This document shows, one piece after another, positions 52,013 through 61,404 of a stretch of DNA of 64,000 nt; the first letter of the stretch is position 1, and every line of letters begins with the position of its first letter. The stretch lies in contig QOUV01000012.1 of NCBI GenBank assembly GCA_003862155.1, forward strand, positions 1 to 64,000, read 5' to 3'. The DNA is from Lachnospiraceae bacterium (lineage in GTDB: Bacteria > Bacillota > Clostridia > Lachnospirales > Lachnospiraceae). The notes under the pieces are model-generated. The model saw nothing but the letters and a program-made list of their open reading frames with translations. It had not been told where the DNA came from and did no database searches. Position numbers and translations under genes: made by a program.

Positions 52013-53284
52013 TTAAGCATTCAGCGCATTATCGAGATCTGCGATGATATCATTTACATTTTCAATTCCGACCGAAAGTCTTATCATATCCGGAAGCACT
52101 CCGCAGGCCGTAAGCTCGTCATCCGTCAGCTGTCTGTGTGTGCTGGTGGCCGGGTGAAGGACGCAGGTGTGTGCATCTGCGACATGCGTTGCGATGATGG
52201 CGAGTTTCAGGCTGCTCATAAATCTTGAGGCTGCCTCTCTTCCACCCTTCACGCCGAAGCTGATGACACCACAGGTGCCATTTGGCATATATTTCTTAGC
52301 TCTCCCGTAATACTTGCTGCTCTTTAAGCCCGGATAATTTACCCATGAAACATGCTCGTTATTTTCAAGGAATTCAGCGACTTTCCGGGCATTTTCACAG
52401 TGACGCTGAACACGGACTGCGAGCGACTCGAGGCCAAGGTTTAAAAGATAGGAATTCATCGGAGACGGAGTCGAGCCGAAATCACGCATCAGCTGTGCAG
52501 TAGCTTTTGTAATGTATGCGCCCTCTTTGCCAAATTTTTCAGCGTAGGTGATTCCATGATAGGAGTCGTCCGGAGTCGTAAGGCCCGGGAACTTGTCCTT
52601 GTGCGCCATCCAGTCAAATTTTCCAGAATCTACAATAGCGCCACCGACTGTGGCGTCGTGGCCGTCCATATATTTTGTCGTGGAGTGTGTGACAATGTCG
52701 CAGCCCCACTCAAACGGCCGGCAGTTTATCGGAGTCGCAAAAGTGTTGTCAACGATAAGCGGAACCCCGTGTGCATGCGCTGCCTTCGCGAAACGCTCGA
52801 TATCGAAAACCGTCAGTGACGGGTTCGCGATCGTCTCACCAAAAACTGCCTTCGTATTCGGCTTAAATGCTGCCTCAAGCTCCTCGTCGCTGCAGTCCGG
52901 ATCCACAAAAGTAAAATCGACGCCCATTTTTCTCATCGTAACATTGAAAAGGTTGAACGTGCCGCCGTAAATGGATGTTGATGCGATCACATGGTCGCCC
53001 GCCGTAGCAATATTAAAAACTGCAAAAAAGTTCGCTGCCTGCCCTGAAGATACGAGCATAGCTGCTGTCCCGCCCTCAAGCGCTGCAATCTTTTTTGCCA
53101 CCATGTCATTAGTCGGATTCTGCAGCCTCGTGTAAAAATATCCGTCGGCCTCGAGATCAAACAGTTTTCCCATGTCCTCACTCGTGTCGTACTTGAACGT
53201 AGTACTCTGAATGATAGGGATCATCCTCGGCTCACCATTTTTCGGCGTGTAACCAGCATCAATACATTTCGTTTCCTGTTCCAT
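52013..53284 (-). CDS. metY: O-acetylhomoserine aminocarboxypropyltransferase (O-acetylhomoserine sulfhydrylase)
   Basis: A 423-residue Cys/Met-metabolism PLP enzyme. YFYTRLQNPTNDMVAKKIAALEGG is typical of the start, split near 50-73. The PLP Lys is in DIVTHSTTKYMDGHDATVGG (about 206-224). The C-terminus has LHPATSTHRQLTDDEL. It makes homocysteine from O-acetylhomoserine and sulfide. The ribosome site AAAAGGAGAACAA precedes the ATG. A palindrome lies 67 nt upstream. Confidence 0.93.
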   Translation of the reverse strand: MEQETKCIDAGYTPKNGEPRMIPIIQSTTFKYDTSEDMGKLFDLEADGYFYTRLQNPTNDMVAKKIAALEGGTAAMLVSSGQAANFFAVFNIATAGDHVIASTSIYGGTFNLFNVTMRKMGVDFTFVDPDCSDEELEAAFKPNTKAVFGETIANPSLTVFDIERFAKAAHAHGVPLIVDNTFATPINCRPFEWGCDIVTHSTTKYMDGHDATVGGAIVDSGKFDWMAHKDKFPGLTTPDDSYHGITYAEKFGKEGAYITKATAQLMRDFGSTPSPMNSYLLNLGLESLAVRVQRHCENARKVAEFLENNEHVSWVNYPGLKSSKYYGRAKKYMPNGTCGVISFGVKGGREAASRFMSSLKLAIIATHVADAHTCVLHPATSTHRQLTDDELTACGVLPDMIRLSVGIENVNDIIADLDNALNA

Positions 53285-53350
53285 TTGTTCTCCTTTTCCT
53301 TTGTTTCCTGCTCTAAGAAAAATATTCTACAAGTAACAATGCTATATAAA

Positions 53351-53382
53351 GATTTGGTGGTCAACAGGCTGACCACCAAATC
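53351..53382. promoter_or_regulatory. Palindrome copy 2 (operator candidate) ahead of metY
   Basis: Perfect 13-nt arms GATTTGGTGGTCA and TGACCACCAAATC with the 6-nt spacer ACAGGC, 67 nt upstream of metY. It shares both arms with copy 1 at 51943. The rest of the 190-bp spacer to plsY holds no gene. Confidence 0.7.
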
Positions 53383-53476
53383 ATTATATTATTTCTCTGC
53401 TGTAAAATAAAGACTAAAAATTATGACATAGTTTTCAATATGGAGCTCCCGCGGAGCAGAAAATCGGATGTTCATC

Positions 53477-54100
53477 TTAATGCTTAAAAAATTTCTTCCT
53501 AAAAGCCCCGATCACATCAGTTTTTTCGCATGTTCCCTTCGGAATCTGGCTGAGTGCTGGAAAATGGCGCCAGTACATTATAAGAGAAAGAGCAATTGCG
53601 ATAAGCCCGGCTTCCTTCCCGTAGAAAATAACGGTCGGAATGATGAAAAATGCAGGAATCACAATGGCTCCGACGCAGAGGTACTGTGTCGCAAATACGA
53701 CAAGCATTCCGACTGCATCAGAGATCAGACCCCAGAACGGATTTATGATAAAAACAGCCATGCAGGTGACTGCTACTCCTTTTCCGCCGTGGCGCGGCTG
53801 GTAAAACGGGATGTTGTGGCCAAGTACGAGCCCGAGCATCGTGTAGTAGAGCGCCAGATGACTCTGATCAAATGCGAAATGAACGAGAAGCATCGCAGCG
53901 ATGGTCTTACCCAGGTCTCCGGCGAGTACGATGATTCCGGGCACAAAACCAAGGTGCGCCATAACATTTGCCATCCCGGGATTTCCAGAAGTTCCTAGTT
54001 CACGGCAGGGTCTTCCGGTGAGACGCCTTGTAACGATTTCAGCCGTAAGGAAACTACCGAAAAAATATCCGATGATCAGACAGATAATTTTATTAGTCAT
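53477..54100 (-). CDS. plsY: PlsY-like membrane acyltransferase, coupled to the accessory Sec operon
   Basis: About 207 residues with five to six membrane segments. PlsY motif 2 (GHNIPFYQPRHGGKGVAV, about 95-112) is intact. Motif 1 is divergent: LGTSGNPGMANVMAHLG instead of the usual GSGNIGATNVLR type. PlsY moves an acyl group from acyl-phosphate to glycerol-3-phosphate. Here it begins five bases after gtfB; the GAGGAG ribosome site lies in the last gtfB codons, giving ATG 54100 (an upstream GTG at 54107-54109 overlaps gtfB). Its position suggests co-expression with protein glycosylation and export; whether it is the housekeeping PlsY or a paralogue cannot be told here. Confidence 0.8.
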   Translation of the reverse strand: MTNKIICLIIGYFFGSFLTAEIVTRRLTGRPCRELGTSGNPGMANVMAHLGFVPGIIVLAGDLGKTIAAMLLVHFAFDQSHLALYYTMLGLVLGHNIPFYQPRHGGKGVAVTCMAVFIINPFWGLISDAVGMLVVFATQYLCVGAIVIPAFFIIPTVIFYGKEAGLIAIALSLIMYWRHFPALSQIPKGTCEKTDVIGAFRKKFFKH

Positions 54101-54105
54101 CACGA

Positions 54106-55578
54106 TCACTCCTCATAAAAAATATCCCTGAGACTTTCCACTGACTCCGCCAACGCATTCTCTTTTTGTTCGGCAAGTCCCCGATCAAAGGCACTACGAT
54201 CAGATACAACCCGCTTTACTTTTGCAATCATCTGATCTACGTCTGTAAAAATTTCCCGCGGAGCCAGATATCTTCTCCTGTGAAGCGTCTTGTCGAAGCC
54301 CATAATAAGCTGGTTATTCAAAAATGCTCTCCTGACAGATGCAAGGATCTCATTTCCATAGTTGATATCAAAATACAGATCGCATTTTTCGAACAGTTCA
54401 TCTGTGACATTTTTCCTGACTGTCGGGTAGAGCCTTACATTTTCAAAATGGCCGAAAGCCATCAGCTTTCCTGACATCTCAGTCACAGCAGCAATATTGA
54501 AAGTAATCTCAGGAAGAGCCCTGACAAGAGGCTCGAGCGACTCTATCTGATCTGAATTTGTAAAAATAAGGGCATTTTTCGTGTGGTTGTTTTCGCGGAC
54601 AAAATTGTAGACAAAGCCGAACGGGCGCAATATTTTACCAGATGCTCCCAGTGAGATAAGACGGCTGTAACTTTCCCTGTTCTGCACAAGGATAGAGCCT
54701 GTCTTTGTAGGACCGTTAAAAATCTCCTGCATATTTCCAGGGATATCGTCTCTCGGACCTTCCTGCCAGAAAAGCACATTTTTTCGTGAATTACTGCCTA
54801 GTTTCTCACTTACGAAGAGCGGGGTCGACAGGGAATTGTAGAAAATACGCTCTCCTTCGACACCGATTTCGCGAAGCATCTGAACAGTCAGGTCGGTCAG
54901 ATTTCTATAGAGTTCTGTCTTTTTGTCACGGGTTACAATAATGTCTCCGGTCACTAAATTTTCCACAATTTTTTCCCGGTTTTTTTCATCAAACCAGGTG
55001 CGGCAGAACCTCTCGCCCCTGATGTTAAAAGTCGTTCTCGAAAAGAGCCTGCCGTGATTGTCATAGTGGTCGGTAAAGCGGACATTTCCATTCGGGCCAA
55101 ACCAGTCGACATCGCTTACAAACCGGTTTTCAGAGGAAAGATGGTAATACATCCTGCCACGCAGATTATGAAGATCATGAATTTCCCCATTTACCAGAGT
55201 TGAAGTGATCTCCCAGTAATCCGGAACTTCGATCTGGTCAAAAAAACGCGGACGTCCCGGTTTAAATCCCTGATGATAGAGAGCGTACTCCTCTTCACTC
55301 ATGGTATGATATGCCCCTGTCTTCTCTGAAGGCTCAGACACTTTCTCTTTATGCTCAAAAGTAAACTCATTTTCGCGGTCTTTTGAAAACCACTCTCTGA
55401 CTGACATCACTTCATCCGGCAGAAATCCATCGTCATGTATCACAACGACCGGCCCGCAAAAGCCTGCTGCCTGAAAAGACTGCGCAAGCATCTGCGCCTG
55501 CTCATCAAAGCTGTCGAGAAGCAGAACGCCGTCTACACTGCCGTCTGATTTATTTTTTATCGGATCACGTCTTTCCAT
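54106..55578 (-). CDS. gtfB: Accessory Sec glycosylation partner GtfB
   Basis: A 490-residue GtfB-type protein: a GT-B-like fold lacking an evident catalytic site, acting as chaperone and acceptor-binding partner of GtfA. The beta-rich middle (FSRTTFNIRGERFCRTWFDE) corresponds to the shared insertion domain; DLYFDINYGNEILASVRRAF lies near the C-terminus. GtfA-GtfB adds the first GlcNAc to Ser/Thr of serine-rich adhesins. It overlaps gtfA by 22 bp. Confidence 0.88.
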   Translation of the reverse strand: MERRDPIKNKSDGSVDGVLLLDSFDEQAQMLAQSFQAAGFCGPVVVIHDDGFLPDEVMSVREWFSKDRENEFTFEHKEKVSEPSEKTGAYHTMSEEEYALYHQGFKPGRPRFFDQIEVPDYWEITSTLVNGEIHDLHNLRGRMYYHLSSENRFVSDVDWFGPNGNVRFTDHYDNHGRLFSRTTFNIRGERFCRTWFDEKNREKIVENLVTGDIIVTRDKKTELYRNLTDLTVQMLREIGVEGERIFYNSLSTPLFVSEKLGSNSRKNVLFWQEGPRDDIPGNMQEIFNGPTKTGSILVQNRESYSRLISLGASGKILRPFGFVYNFVRENNHTKNALIFTNSDQIESLEPLVRALPEITFNIAAVTEMSGKLMAFGHFENVRLYPTVRKNVTDELFEKCDLYFDINYGNEILASVRRAFLNNQLIMGFDKTLHRRRYLAPREIFTDVDQMIAKVKRVVSDRSAFDRGLAEQKENALAESVESLRDIFYEE

Positions 55579-57053
55579 TTCTGCATCACCTTTTTTGTCA
55601 GGAAATTTTCAGCTTTATCGTATGAAGCCTTTTCAAAAGCGCTCCTGTCGGCCTCTGTGAAGTACTTGACTATCGCTCTTCGAAGGCCTTCGATATATTC
55701 CTGCGGCGACATCTCCTCGTCAACCGGAACCAGATAGCCGTTTTTTCCATGGTCTATAAAAGTCGGATTTCCGTATGGCACATCGAAGCCGACTATTGGA
55801 AGTCCGGCTCCGACAGCCTCCATAAGGCTCAGCCCGAATCCCTCGCTCGTCGACCCCGATACATAGAGCTCATAGTTCTGATAGACATCAGTCATATCGT
55901 GCTGGCCCACCAGATGAATATAAGAATCAGCTTTTCTCTCGGTGATCAGCTTCTCAAGAGCTTCGCCCTCTTTTCCTTCGCCGTAAATATCGAGTGTCAG
56001 CTCCTCTGCCTCTTCATGCGCCTTGACGCAGGCTTCTATCACCCAGTCGAGGTGCTTTTCAGTGGCAAGCCTTGAAGCTGTTACACATGAAAATGGCCTG
56101 CGGCCTTTTTCAGGAAGCGGGTAACGAAGTCTCGAGAGGCTTCCGACCGGAATTGTAACCACCTCCGGAGCCTTTCCGACATATTTCTTAAACTGCTCTG
56201 TCATCACATCCCGCTGGGCATCGGTAGAGGTGATAAAAAAGCTGATATGGCGAGCCATATCAAATGTGTACTCGTAAAAATTATTCCAAAGAATGTAATC
56301 GTCATTTGAACTTCCCGGGCTGTAGTGCTCAGCGTGAACGACGATTCCGATGCGGGCATATCCGCAGTTTTCAAGGATCGACTGCCCTATGCCCGTGGTC
56401 CTGTCGATTATCAGTGTATCTTTATCTGTCAGGTTAAGGCTCTTTACAAAATACCCGACGAATTCCTCTTTCGAGTAAAAAATATGGTCCGGGAACCGGA
56501 ACATCATATTTCCATCATCAATCATCTGTTCATACGCAGTCGAACCATCTGTATTGAAAAAACGTCTCAGATAGAGGTGCGCCGAGCCGTTGAGCGGCGC
56601 ATAGTACTCTGAATAGATTCGCCCGTATGTGAAATAATCCTTCCTGATCAGGTAACCGTGCGAAACATACTCGACACGGTGAAGTTTTCTTTCCTCCTGA
56701 TCTGAGAAATAAAGCGTCAGAAATTTATCTTCATGATTAAAAATGATCCGCGCAGTCTTTCCATTGCGGACCAATTTATAGTCTTTGTCAGAGAGAGTCT
56801 CTTCAAAATCACCAAGTGTGTATGTGACTGGAGCTGTTTTAAAATCAGTAAAATAGGTATAGAGCCAGATTACTTCATCGTCATTGAATCCGATATTTGC
56901 CGTGAAGTGCTCAATATTTTCCTGTGGAAACATGTCGGTAAATATAAATTTAGCCGGAAGTCCCAGGCCTCTGAATATCCTGGCGCGGTAGAGCTGTGCG
57001 TATTCTACACCGCTTGAAGCCCAGCCTATACCCAGATTAAAATTGTAGATCAT
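55557..57053 (-). CDS. gtfA: Accessory Sec O-GlcNAc transferase GtfA
   Basis: A 498-residue GT4 glycosyltransferase. Its start (YNFNLGIGWASSGVEYAQLY) is nearly diagnostic of GtfA. The beta-sheet insertion domain fills about 65-200. The donor-binding EGFGLSLMEAVGAG (E404 and E412) follows. It initiates O-glycosylation of the serine-rich adhesin substrate using UDP-GlcNAc, with GtfB. Ribosome site CAGGAGAAC. Confidence 0.93.
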   Translation of the reverse strand: MIYNFNLGIGWASSGVEYAQLYRARIFRGLGLPAKFIFTDMFPQENIEHFTANIGFNDDEVIWLYTYFTDFKTAPVTYTLGDFEETLSDKDYKLVRNGKTARIIFNHEDKFLTLYFSDQEERKLHRVEYVSHGYLIRKDYFTYGRIYSEYYAPLNGSAHLYLRRFFNTDGSTAYEQMIDDGNMMFRFPDHIFYSKEEFVGYFVKSLNLTDKDTLIIDRTTGIGQSILENCGYARIGIVVHAEHYSPGSSNDDYILWNNFYEYTFDMARHISFFITSTDAQRDVMTEQFKKYVGKAPEVVTIPVGSLSRLRYPLPEKGRRPFSCVTASRLATEKHLDWVIEACVKAHEEAEELTLDIYGEGKEGEALEKLITERKADSYIHLVGQHDMTDVYQNYELYVSGSTSEGFGLSLMEAVGAGLPIVGFDVPYGNPTFIDHGKNGYLVPVDEEMSPQEYIEGLRRAIVKYFTEADRSAFEKASYDKAENFLTKKVMQKWKDVIR

Positions 57054-57094
57054 CGCTGTTCTCCTGTTACGGGAATATAATCTTCATCCGAGAA

Positions 57095-59428
57095 TTATGG
57101 GAAAGTAATCTTCATCTCGCCGTCTTTATCAATCTGCGGATCGCCTAGGAAGAAATTTCTCGCGATATTTTTCTTCATCTCGACCTTCATATCGTTAAAC
57201 GACTTGTAGGCCTCACGGCTGTACTCGAAGATCGGGTTTCTCTGTGCTGTGCCTCTGGTCGTGATGACGAACTGCATCTGCTGAAGGTAATCTACCTCTT
57301 CGACCCATCCGTCGTCTATTGCTGTAAGGAAACACTGTCTGGTGTATTCCTGGAAGTCATCGTCATTTTTAAAAGACATCGCTTTCAGGTCATAGAGGCG
57401 GGCAGCTATACTCTCGAGCGTCTCTAAAAGTTTCTTCTGGTCCTTTCTGCTGTGCCCCTCAATCCTTATCGCATCAGGGATCGACTCATAGGTCAGGTTG
57501 TCAAGGATATAGCGGTTCAGCTCAGCATCTGTGATATCCGGATTATTTTTCACAAAAAGTTTCAGATTGTCGTTTACGATGCTCTGTATCGTACTCTTTT
57601 CAATCGAGGCCTTATCAAGAAGCCTGTCTCTCGCTGCATAGAGAATCTCACGCTGCCTGCGCAGTATTTCGTCGTACCTTACAAACTGCTCTCGTGAAGA
57701 AACGCCCTGTTCCTCCATTGTCTTCTGGGCGCCGTCGATCAAATGCTTTAATCCGAAATGTGAAATATTCCGCCTGCCGGAGATAATGCTCTCGGCCTTT
57801 TCCCTGTTCATCGACTTGACGACTTCATCCTCGAGCGAGACGAAAAACTGTGAAGAACCCGGATCACCCTGTCTGCCCGCTCTTCCTCTGGCCTGTCTCT
57901 CGAGCCTGACATTCTTCATCCGGCCGATACCAATGACTGCAAGTCCGCCGAGTTCTATGACTTTTTTCTCAGGCTTGATATCGGTTCCGCGGCCCGCCAT
58001 ACCAGTGGAGACGGTAACGGCATTGTGCTTTCCGGCAGCTGCTATGATCTCTGCTTCCCAGTACGCGTTGTCGGCGTTTAATACGCTGTGCGGGACGCCT
58101 TCTTTTACAAGCATCCTTGAAAAAATCTCGGTATCCTGGATCGTAGCGGTAACGACCAGAACTGCCTGGCCTGTCTTGTGTATCTTCAAAGTCTCCTTTA
58201 AAGCTGCCTTGTACTGATCCTCGGCACTTATGAAATAACGGTCCTTTTTATCGACTCTCCTTACTTTTCTGTGAGGAGGGATCACAAGCACTTTCTTGTG
58301 ATAGACAGTTCGAAGCTCGGTTCTGGCATCTGAGATGGTGCCGCTCATGCCGCACATTTTAGGAAACATCAGAAACAGATTCTGATATGTGATCGACGCG
58401 ACGGACCTCTGCTCCTGAGTCAGTTTCAAATGTTCCTTCTGCTCGAGCGCCTGATGCTCACCGCCTCTCAACTTCATGCCCGGAAGGCTTCTGCCGGTAC
58501 TGTTATCGATAAGGACGATTTCGTCGTTGTCAGATACTACGTAATCATCTTCGTTTTTTAAGATCACGTGAGCTCTGAGAGCAAGAGTCACATGCCTGTT
58601 CAGTTCGAAATTTTCGTGTGCGAAAAAATTGTCCACGCCAAAAAATTTCTCAGCGTATCTGACTCCGCGCTCAGTAAGCCAGACCGATTTGTCCTCAGTC
58701 TCATAGTCCCTGTCTTTTTTCAAGGTCGAAACGAAGAAATCAGCCATCGCATAGAGGTTGGACTGCACCCTTGGGGAACCTGAAATTACGAGAGGCATCT
58801 GTGCGCCGTCGAGGAGCACCGAATCAGCCTCATCTATTATGATAAAATAAAAATCACGTAAAAAGCGGTCTTCCGCCCGCTTTACGAGGTTATTTAACAG
58901 GTAGTCGAACGCCAGAATGCTGTGCGTCGTATAGAGGATATCGGCGTTGTAGTTCTCGCGTTTCTCGTCATTTGACAAAAACTCGCCCGGCTTCTGCGTA
59001 ACTCCCGCGCGCTCAGTAAGTCCCATGAATTCAAACGCCGGACGCATTTCCGCAGCATCACGGTATGCGAGGTAGTCGTTCGCGGTCACAAGGATAGTGC
59101 TCTTGCCTGTAAGCGCATTAAGGTAAAGCGGCATAGTAGCGGTAAGAGTCTTTCCCTCACCTGTATTCATCTCAGCGAGATAGCCGGCATCCATAGCTAA
59201 AGCGCCATAGATCTGCACATCATACGGGTATTTTCCAAGGACTCTCCTGTCCGCTTCACAGATAGCTGCGTATGCCTCCGGAAGGATCGCCGAAAGAGGT
59301 TTTCCCCTTTTCAGCTGTTTTTTAAGCTTTGGAGTCTCCGCCTGCAGTTCCTTGTCACTCAGGTGTTTCATCCTTATTGCCTGAAGCTTTACTTTTCTCA
59401 GCAGATTTTTTAACTGTTTGTCTGCCAT
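57095..59428 (-). CDS. secA2: Accessory Sec ATPase SecA2
   Basis: A SecA-type motor of about 777 residues. Walker A MNTGEGKTLTATMP (GEGKT about 90-94), DEAD box IIIDEADSVLLDGAQMPL (about 199), and NTGMAGRGTD-like motif VSTGMAGRGTDIKP are intact. The C-terminal zinc-binding SEC-C motif of SecA1 is missing and the protein ends at KITFP, as in accessory SecA2. It drives glycosylated adhesins through SecY2. The ATG at 59428 lies one base after the asp3 stop; codons upstream are asp3 out of frame. Confidence 0.95.
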   Translation of the reverse strand: MADKQLKNLLRKVKLQAIRMKHLSDKELQAETPKLKKQLKRGKPLSAILPEAYAAICEADRRVLGKYPYDVQIYGALAMDAGYLAEMNTGEGKTLTATMPLYLNALTGKSTILVTANDYLAYRDAAEMRPAFEFMGLTERAGVTQKPGEFLSNDEKRENYNADILYTTHSILAFDYLLNNLVKRAEDRFLRDFYFIIIDEADSVLLDGAQMPLVISGSPRVQSNLYAMADFFVSTLKKDRDYETEDKSVWLTERGVRYAEKFFGVDNFFAHENFELNRHVTLALRAHVILKNEDDYVVSDNDEIVLIDNSTGRSLPGMKLRGGEHQALEQKEHLKLTQEQRSVASITYQNLFLMFPKMCGMSGTISDARTELRTVYHKKVLVIPPHRKVRRVDKKDRYFISAEDQYKAALKETLKIHKTGQAVLVVTATIQDTEIFSRMLVKEGVPHSVLNADNAYWEAEIIAAAGKHNAVTVSTGMAGRGTDIKPEKKVIELGGLAVIGIGRMKNVRLERQARGRAGRQGDPGSSQFFVSLEDEVVKSMNREKAESIISGRRNISHFGLKHLIDGAQKTMEEQGVSSREQFVRYDEILRRQREILYAARDRLLDKASIEKSTIQSIVNDNLKLFVKNNPDITDAELNRYILDNLTYESIPDAIRIEGHSRKDQKKLLETLESIAARLYDLKAMSFKNDDDFQEYTRQCFLTAIDDGWVEEVDYLQQMQFVITTRGTAQRNPIFEYSREAYKSFNDMKVEMKKNIARNFFLGDPQIDKDGEMKITFP

Positions 59429-59429
59429 A

Positions 59430-59906
59430 TCAATCCGTTCTTTCTGAAATCGTAAACGAGTGAAAATGGATCTCGTGCGCACCTGCACAGATGAGCTGTG
59501 CCTCGTAGCTGTACGTCTTCAGCGGACACTTGAAATCCATCTCGGAGTCTTCTACAACGAGAGCCCCTGCTTCATCTCCATTTTTTCCAAAATATACCAG
59601 TCTTATAAATGCTCCGCCGGGCACATCACAGTCTATGTCGACTGAAATGTGATAGCTGCCCTCACCGTCGATTATCGGCAGCGTCGGCTCGATTCTCCCG
59701 GCCTGAAAATTCACCATCGAATGCCAGGTCTTTATAGCCGTACCAGGAGGCACGAGCAGATTTTTAAAGAAGACATCGTCTTTCGATAAGAATCTGAGCT
59801 CAGTACCATACAGGTAGGTATCACTGGCATATTCATTCCAAAGTATCTTCCACTTATTATTAAATTCCTGACTCTGATCTGTTTGATCTGCAGTCTTATC
59901 TGCCAT
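59430..59906 (-). CDS. asp3: Accessory Sec protein Asp3
   Basis: About 158 residues. Family-typical stretches are SDTYLYGTELRFLSKDDVFF, PPGTAIKTWHSMVNFQAGRI and the carbohydrate-binding-like beta sandwich ending in AHEIHFHSF. Asp3 binds Asp1 and Asp2 and is needed for export. I choose the ATG at 59906, one base after the asp2 stop; an upstream ATG at 59936 overlaps asp2 and adds a Thr/Asp-rich stretch. Confidence 0.88.
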   Translation of the reverse strand: MADKTADQTDQSQEFNNKWKILWNEYASDTYLYGTELRFLSKDDVFFKNLLVPPGTAIKTWHSMVNFQAGRIEPTLPIIDGEGSYHISVDIDCDVPGGAFIRLVYFGKNGDEAGALVVEDSEMDFKCPLKTYSYEAQLICAGAHEIHFHSFTISERTD

Positions 59907-59907
59907 A

Positions 59908-61404
59908 TCAGTCCTGCTTCCTGTCATATCTGTCATTTAAAATCCTGATGTACTGCCGTATGAACCAGTTTACAATGCCCGAAGTATCGTCGTTGTGACG
60001 TCCATGCAGGCCTTTTCCTATCACTTTCGCACCTCTCGCTCTGACATGGGAGAGCAGCTCCTGATATGCGTTCGCATCGTAATCATCCTCGATCATGTAT
60101 GCTATACAGAATGTCCGGTCAGTCAGATCGGAATTATCAAACTTATCCCAGAACCTCTGATTCAAAAGGGCAACATCATTGTCCGTCAACCCTTTATAAT
60201 TTTTCCAGAGAAGATCGAGCGAAGTCGGGAAACCACCCGGCCGGATGATTCTCTCGGCTTTTGCCATATTTCCAAGGGAGAGGAGCGGTTTTCCGGCTAT
60301 GATATAGGCCGGTCTGATATCTATTCCATAGTAAAATGCTCCGAATGTTCCCATTGAAAGTCCAGACAGAATGACCTGATCAGAGCTGAACCCAAGCGTA
60401 TTCATCGCATCCTCGATCAATTTTACGAGTTTTCTCTCGTATTCGTGACTTCCGATATAGAACGCTCCACCCTCAAGTCTGGATTCGCTGATAAGAAGGA
60501 ACGGGACTCCCATTCTGCGCATCATATGGTATCCCTCGAAGCCCTCCATCGTCTTGTATCCTGAGAAATATACACAGAGAGGCGGTTTCATATCACCCGG
60601 ATCAAAATATGAAAATACTTCTTCCCGGTTGAATGTAACTTCTCTTCTGCTCCCCGGCAGAAAATCTCCTTCTCCGTGCCTCGAATATCTGTCGTGCAGG
60701 GCTATGATCTCAAGCTTTCCATGTCCCTTTGCATTGATCGATGCAAAAACCGGTCCGTCCTTTTTCATATCTTCGACTGTGACCTCATGATTCAGTTCCT
60801 TCTCGCTGAATTTCCAGATATTCTGTATCGATGAAACGCTTCCAGCTGCAAACTGAACTATCTGAAGTTCTACCTCAATACCCGGGTCCTTTTTATACTC
60901 CAGCCAGAAATCAATTCCCTGGCCTGCATCTACCGGGATATTGCCACGCCAGAAAGCGGCCTGACTCATCTTTTCGCCGAAATCGCCCTCAAGAATTATC
61001 TCTGAAAAACCATTCCACGAGACTGATCCTTTAAATCCCGGCGCCGGCGTAAATGTATGAGGCTCGTACTTTTCACCATATGGCCTTCCAAAATAGTCCT
61101 TAAGCCTGTTTTCAAAAAAAGGTACAAGTTCCTTGCGCTTTATTGTCCTTCCACACCTGCTTTTCATCAGGTATTTCATTTTATTTGTCATAAAGACATC
61201 GTCTACTATAAACAGGCTGTGGGCCCTGACTATCTTAGAAAGTATCTCGGCCTCTTCATCCTTTAAATTCCTGTCTATAAATGCAATGTCGTATTCTTTA
61301 TCTTCTAAACTGAGCTCGGGCTCAAAGTTCCACTCCACGTACGGTTGAAAAGAAAACTTCTCTGAGAAATCCTGGTCACCGAGCTCAAGTGCTCTAACGT
61401 TCAA
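59908..61404 (-). CDS. asp2: Accessory Sec protein Asp2 (GlcNAc O-acetyltransferase)
   Basis: A 498-residue alpha/beta-hydrolase-like protein. The nucleophile elbow is GLSMGTFGA (Ser350), an acidic residue lies in EDDYD (about 439-443) and His in HGRHNDDTSG (about 467-470), so the catalytic triad appears intact. Streptococcal Asp2 acetylates GlcNAc on the adhesin and is also needed for transport. It starts at a TTG (61404) with GGAGG 13 nt upstream inside the end of asp1, and the frames overlap by 11 bp. Confidence 0.92.
   Translation of the reverse strand: MNVRALELGDQDFSEKFSFQPYVEWNFEPELSLEDKEYDIAFIDRNLKDEEAEILSKIVRAHSLFIVDDVFMTNKMKYLMKSRCGRTIKRKELVPFFENRLKDYFGRPYGEKYEPHTFTPAPGFKGSVSWNGFSEIILEGDFGEKMSQAAFWRGNIPVDAGQGIDFWLEYKKDPGIEVELQIVQFAAGSVSSIQNIWKFSEKELNHEVTVEDMKKDGPVFASINAKGHGKLEIIALHDRYSRHGEGDFLPGSRREVTFNREEVFSYFDPGDMKPPLCVYFSGYKTMEGFEGYHMMRRMGVPFLLISESRLEGGAFYIGSHEYERKLVKLIEDAMNTLGFSSDQVILSGLSMGTFGAFYYGIDIRPAYIIAGKPLLSLGNMAKAERIIRPGGFPTSLDLLWKNYKGLTDNDVALLNQRFWDKFDNSDLTDRTFCIAYMIEDDYDANAYQELLSHVRARGAKVIGKGLHGRHNDDTSGIVNWFIRQYIRILNDRYDRKQD

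Noticed and set aside
53384-53476. Terminator after plsY
   Set aside because: The only hairpin (GCTCC/GGAGC) has no T run on the minus strand.
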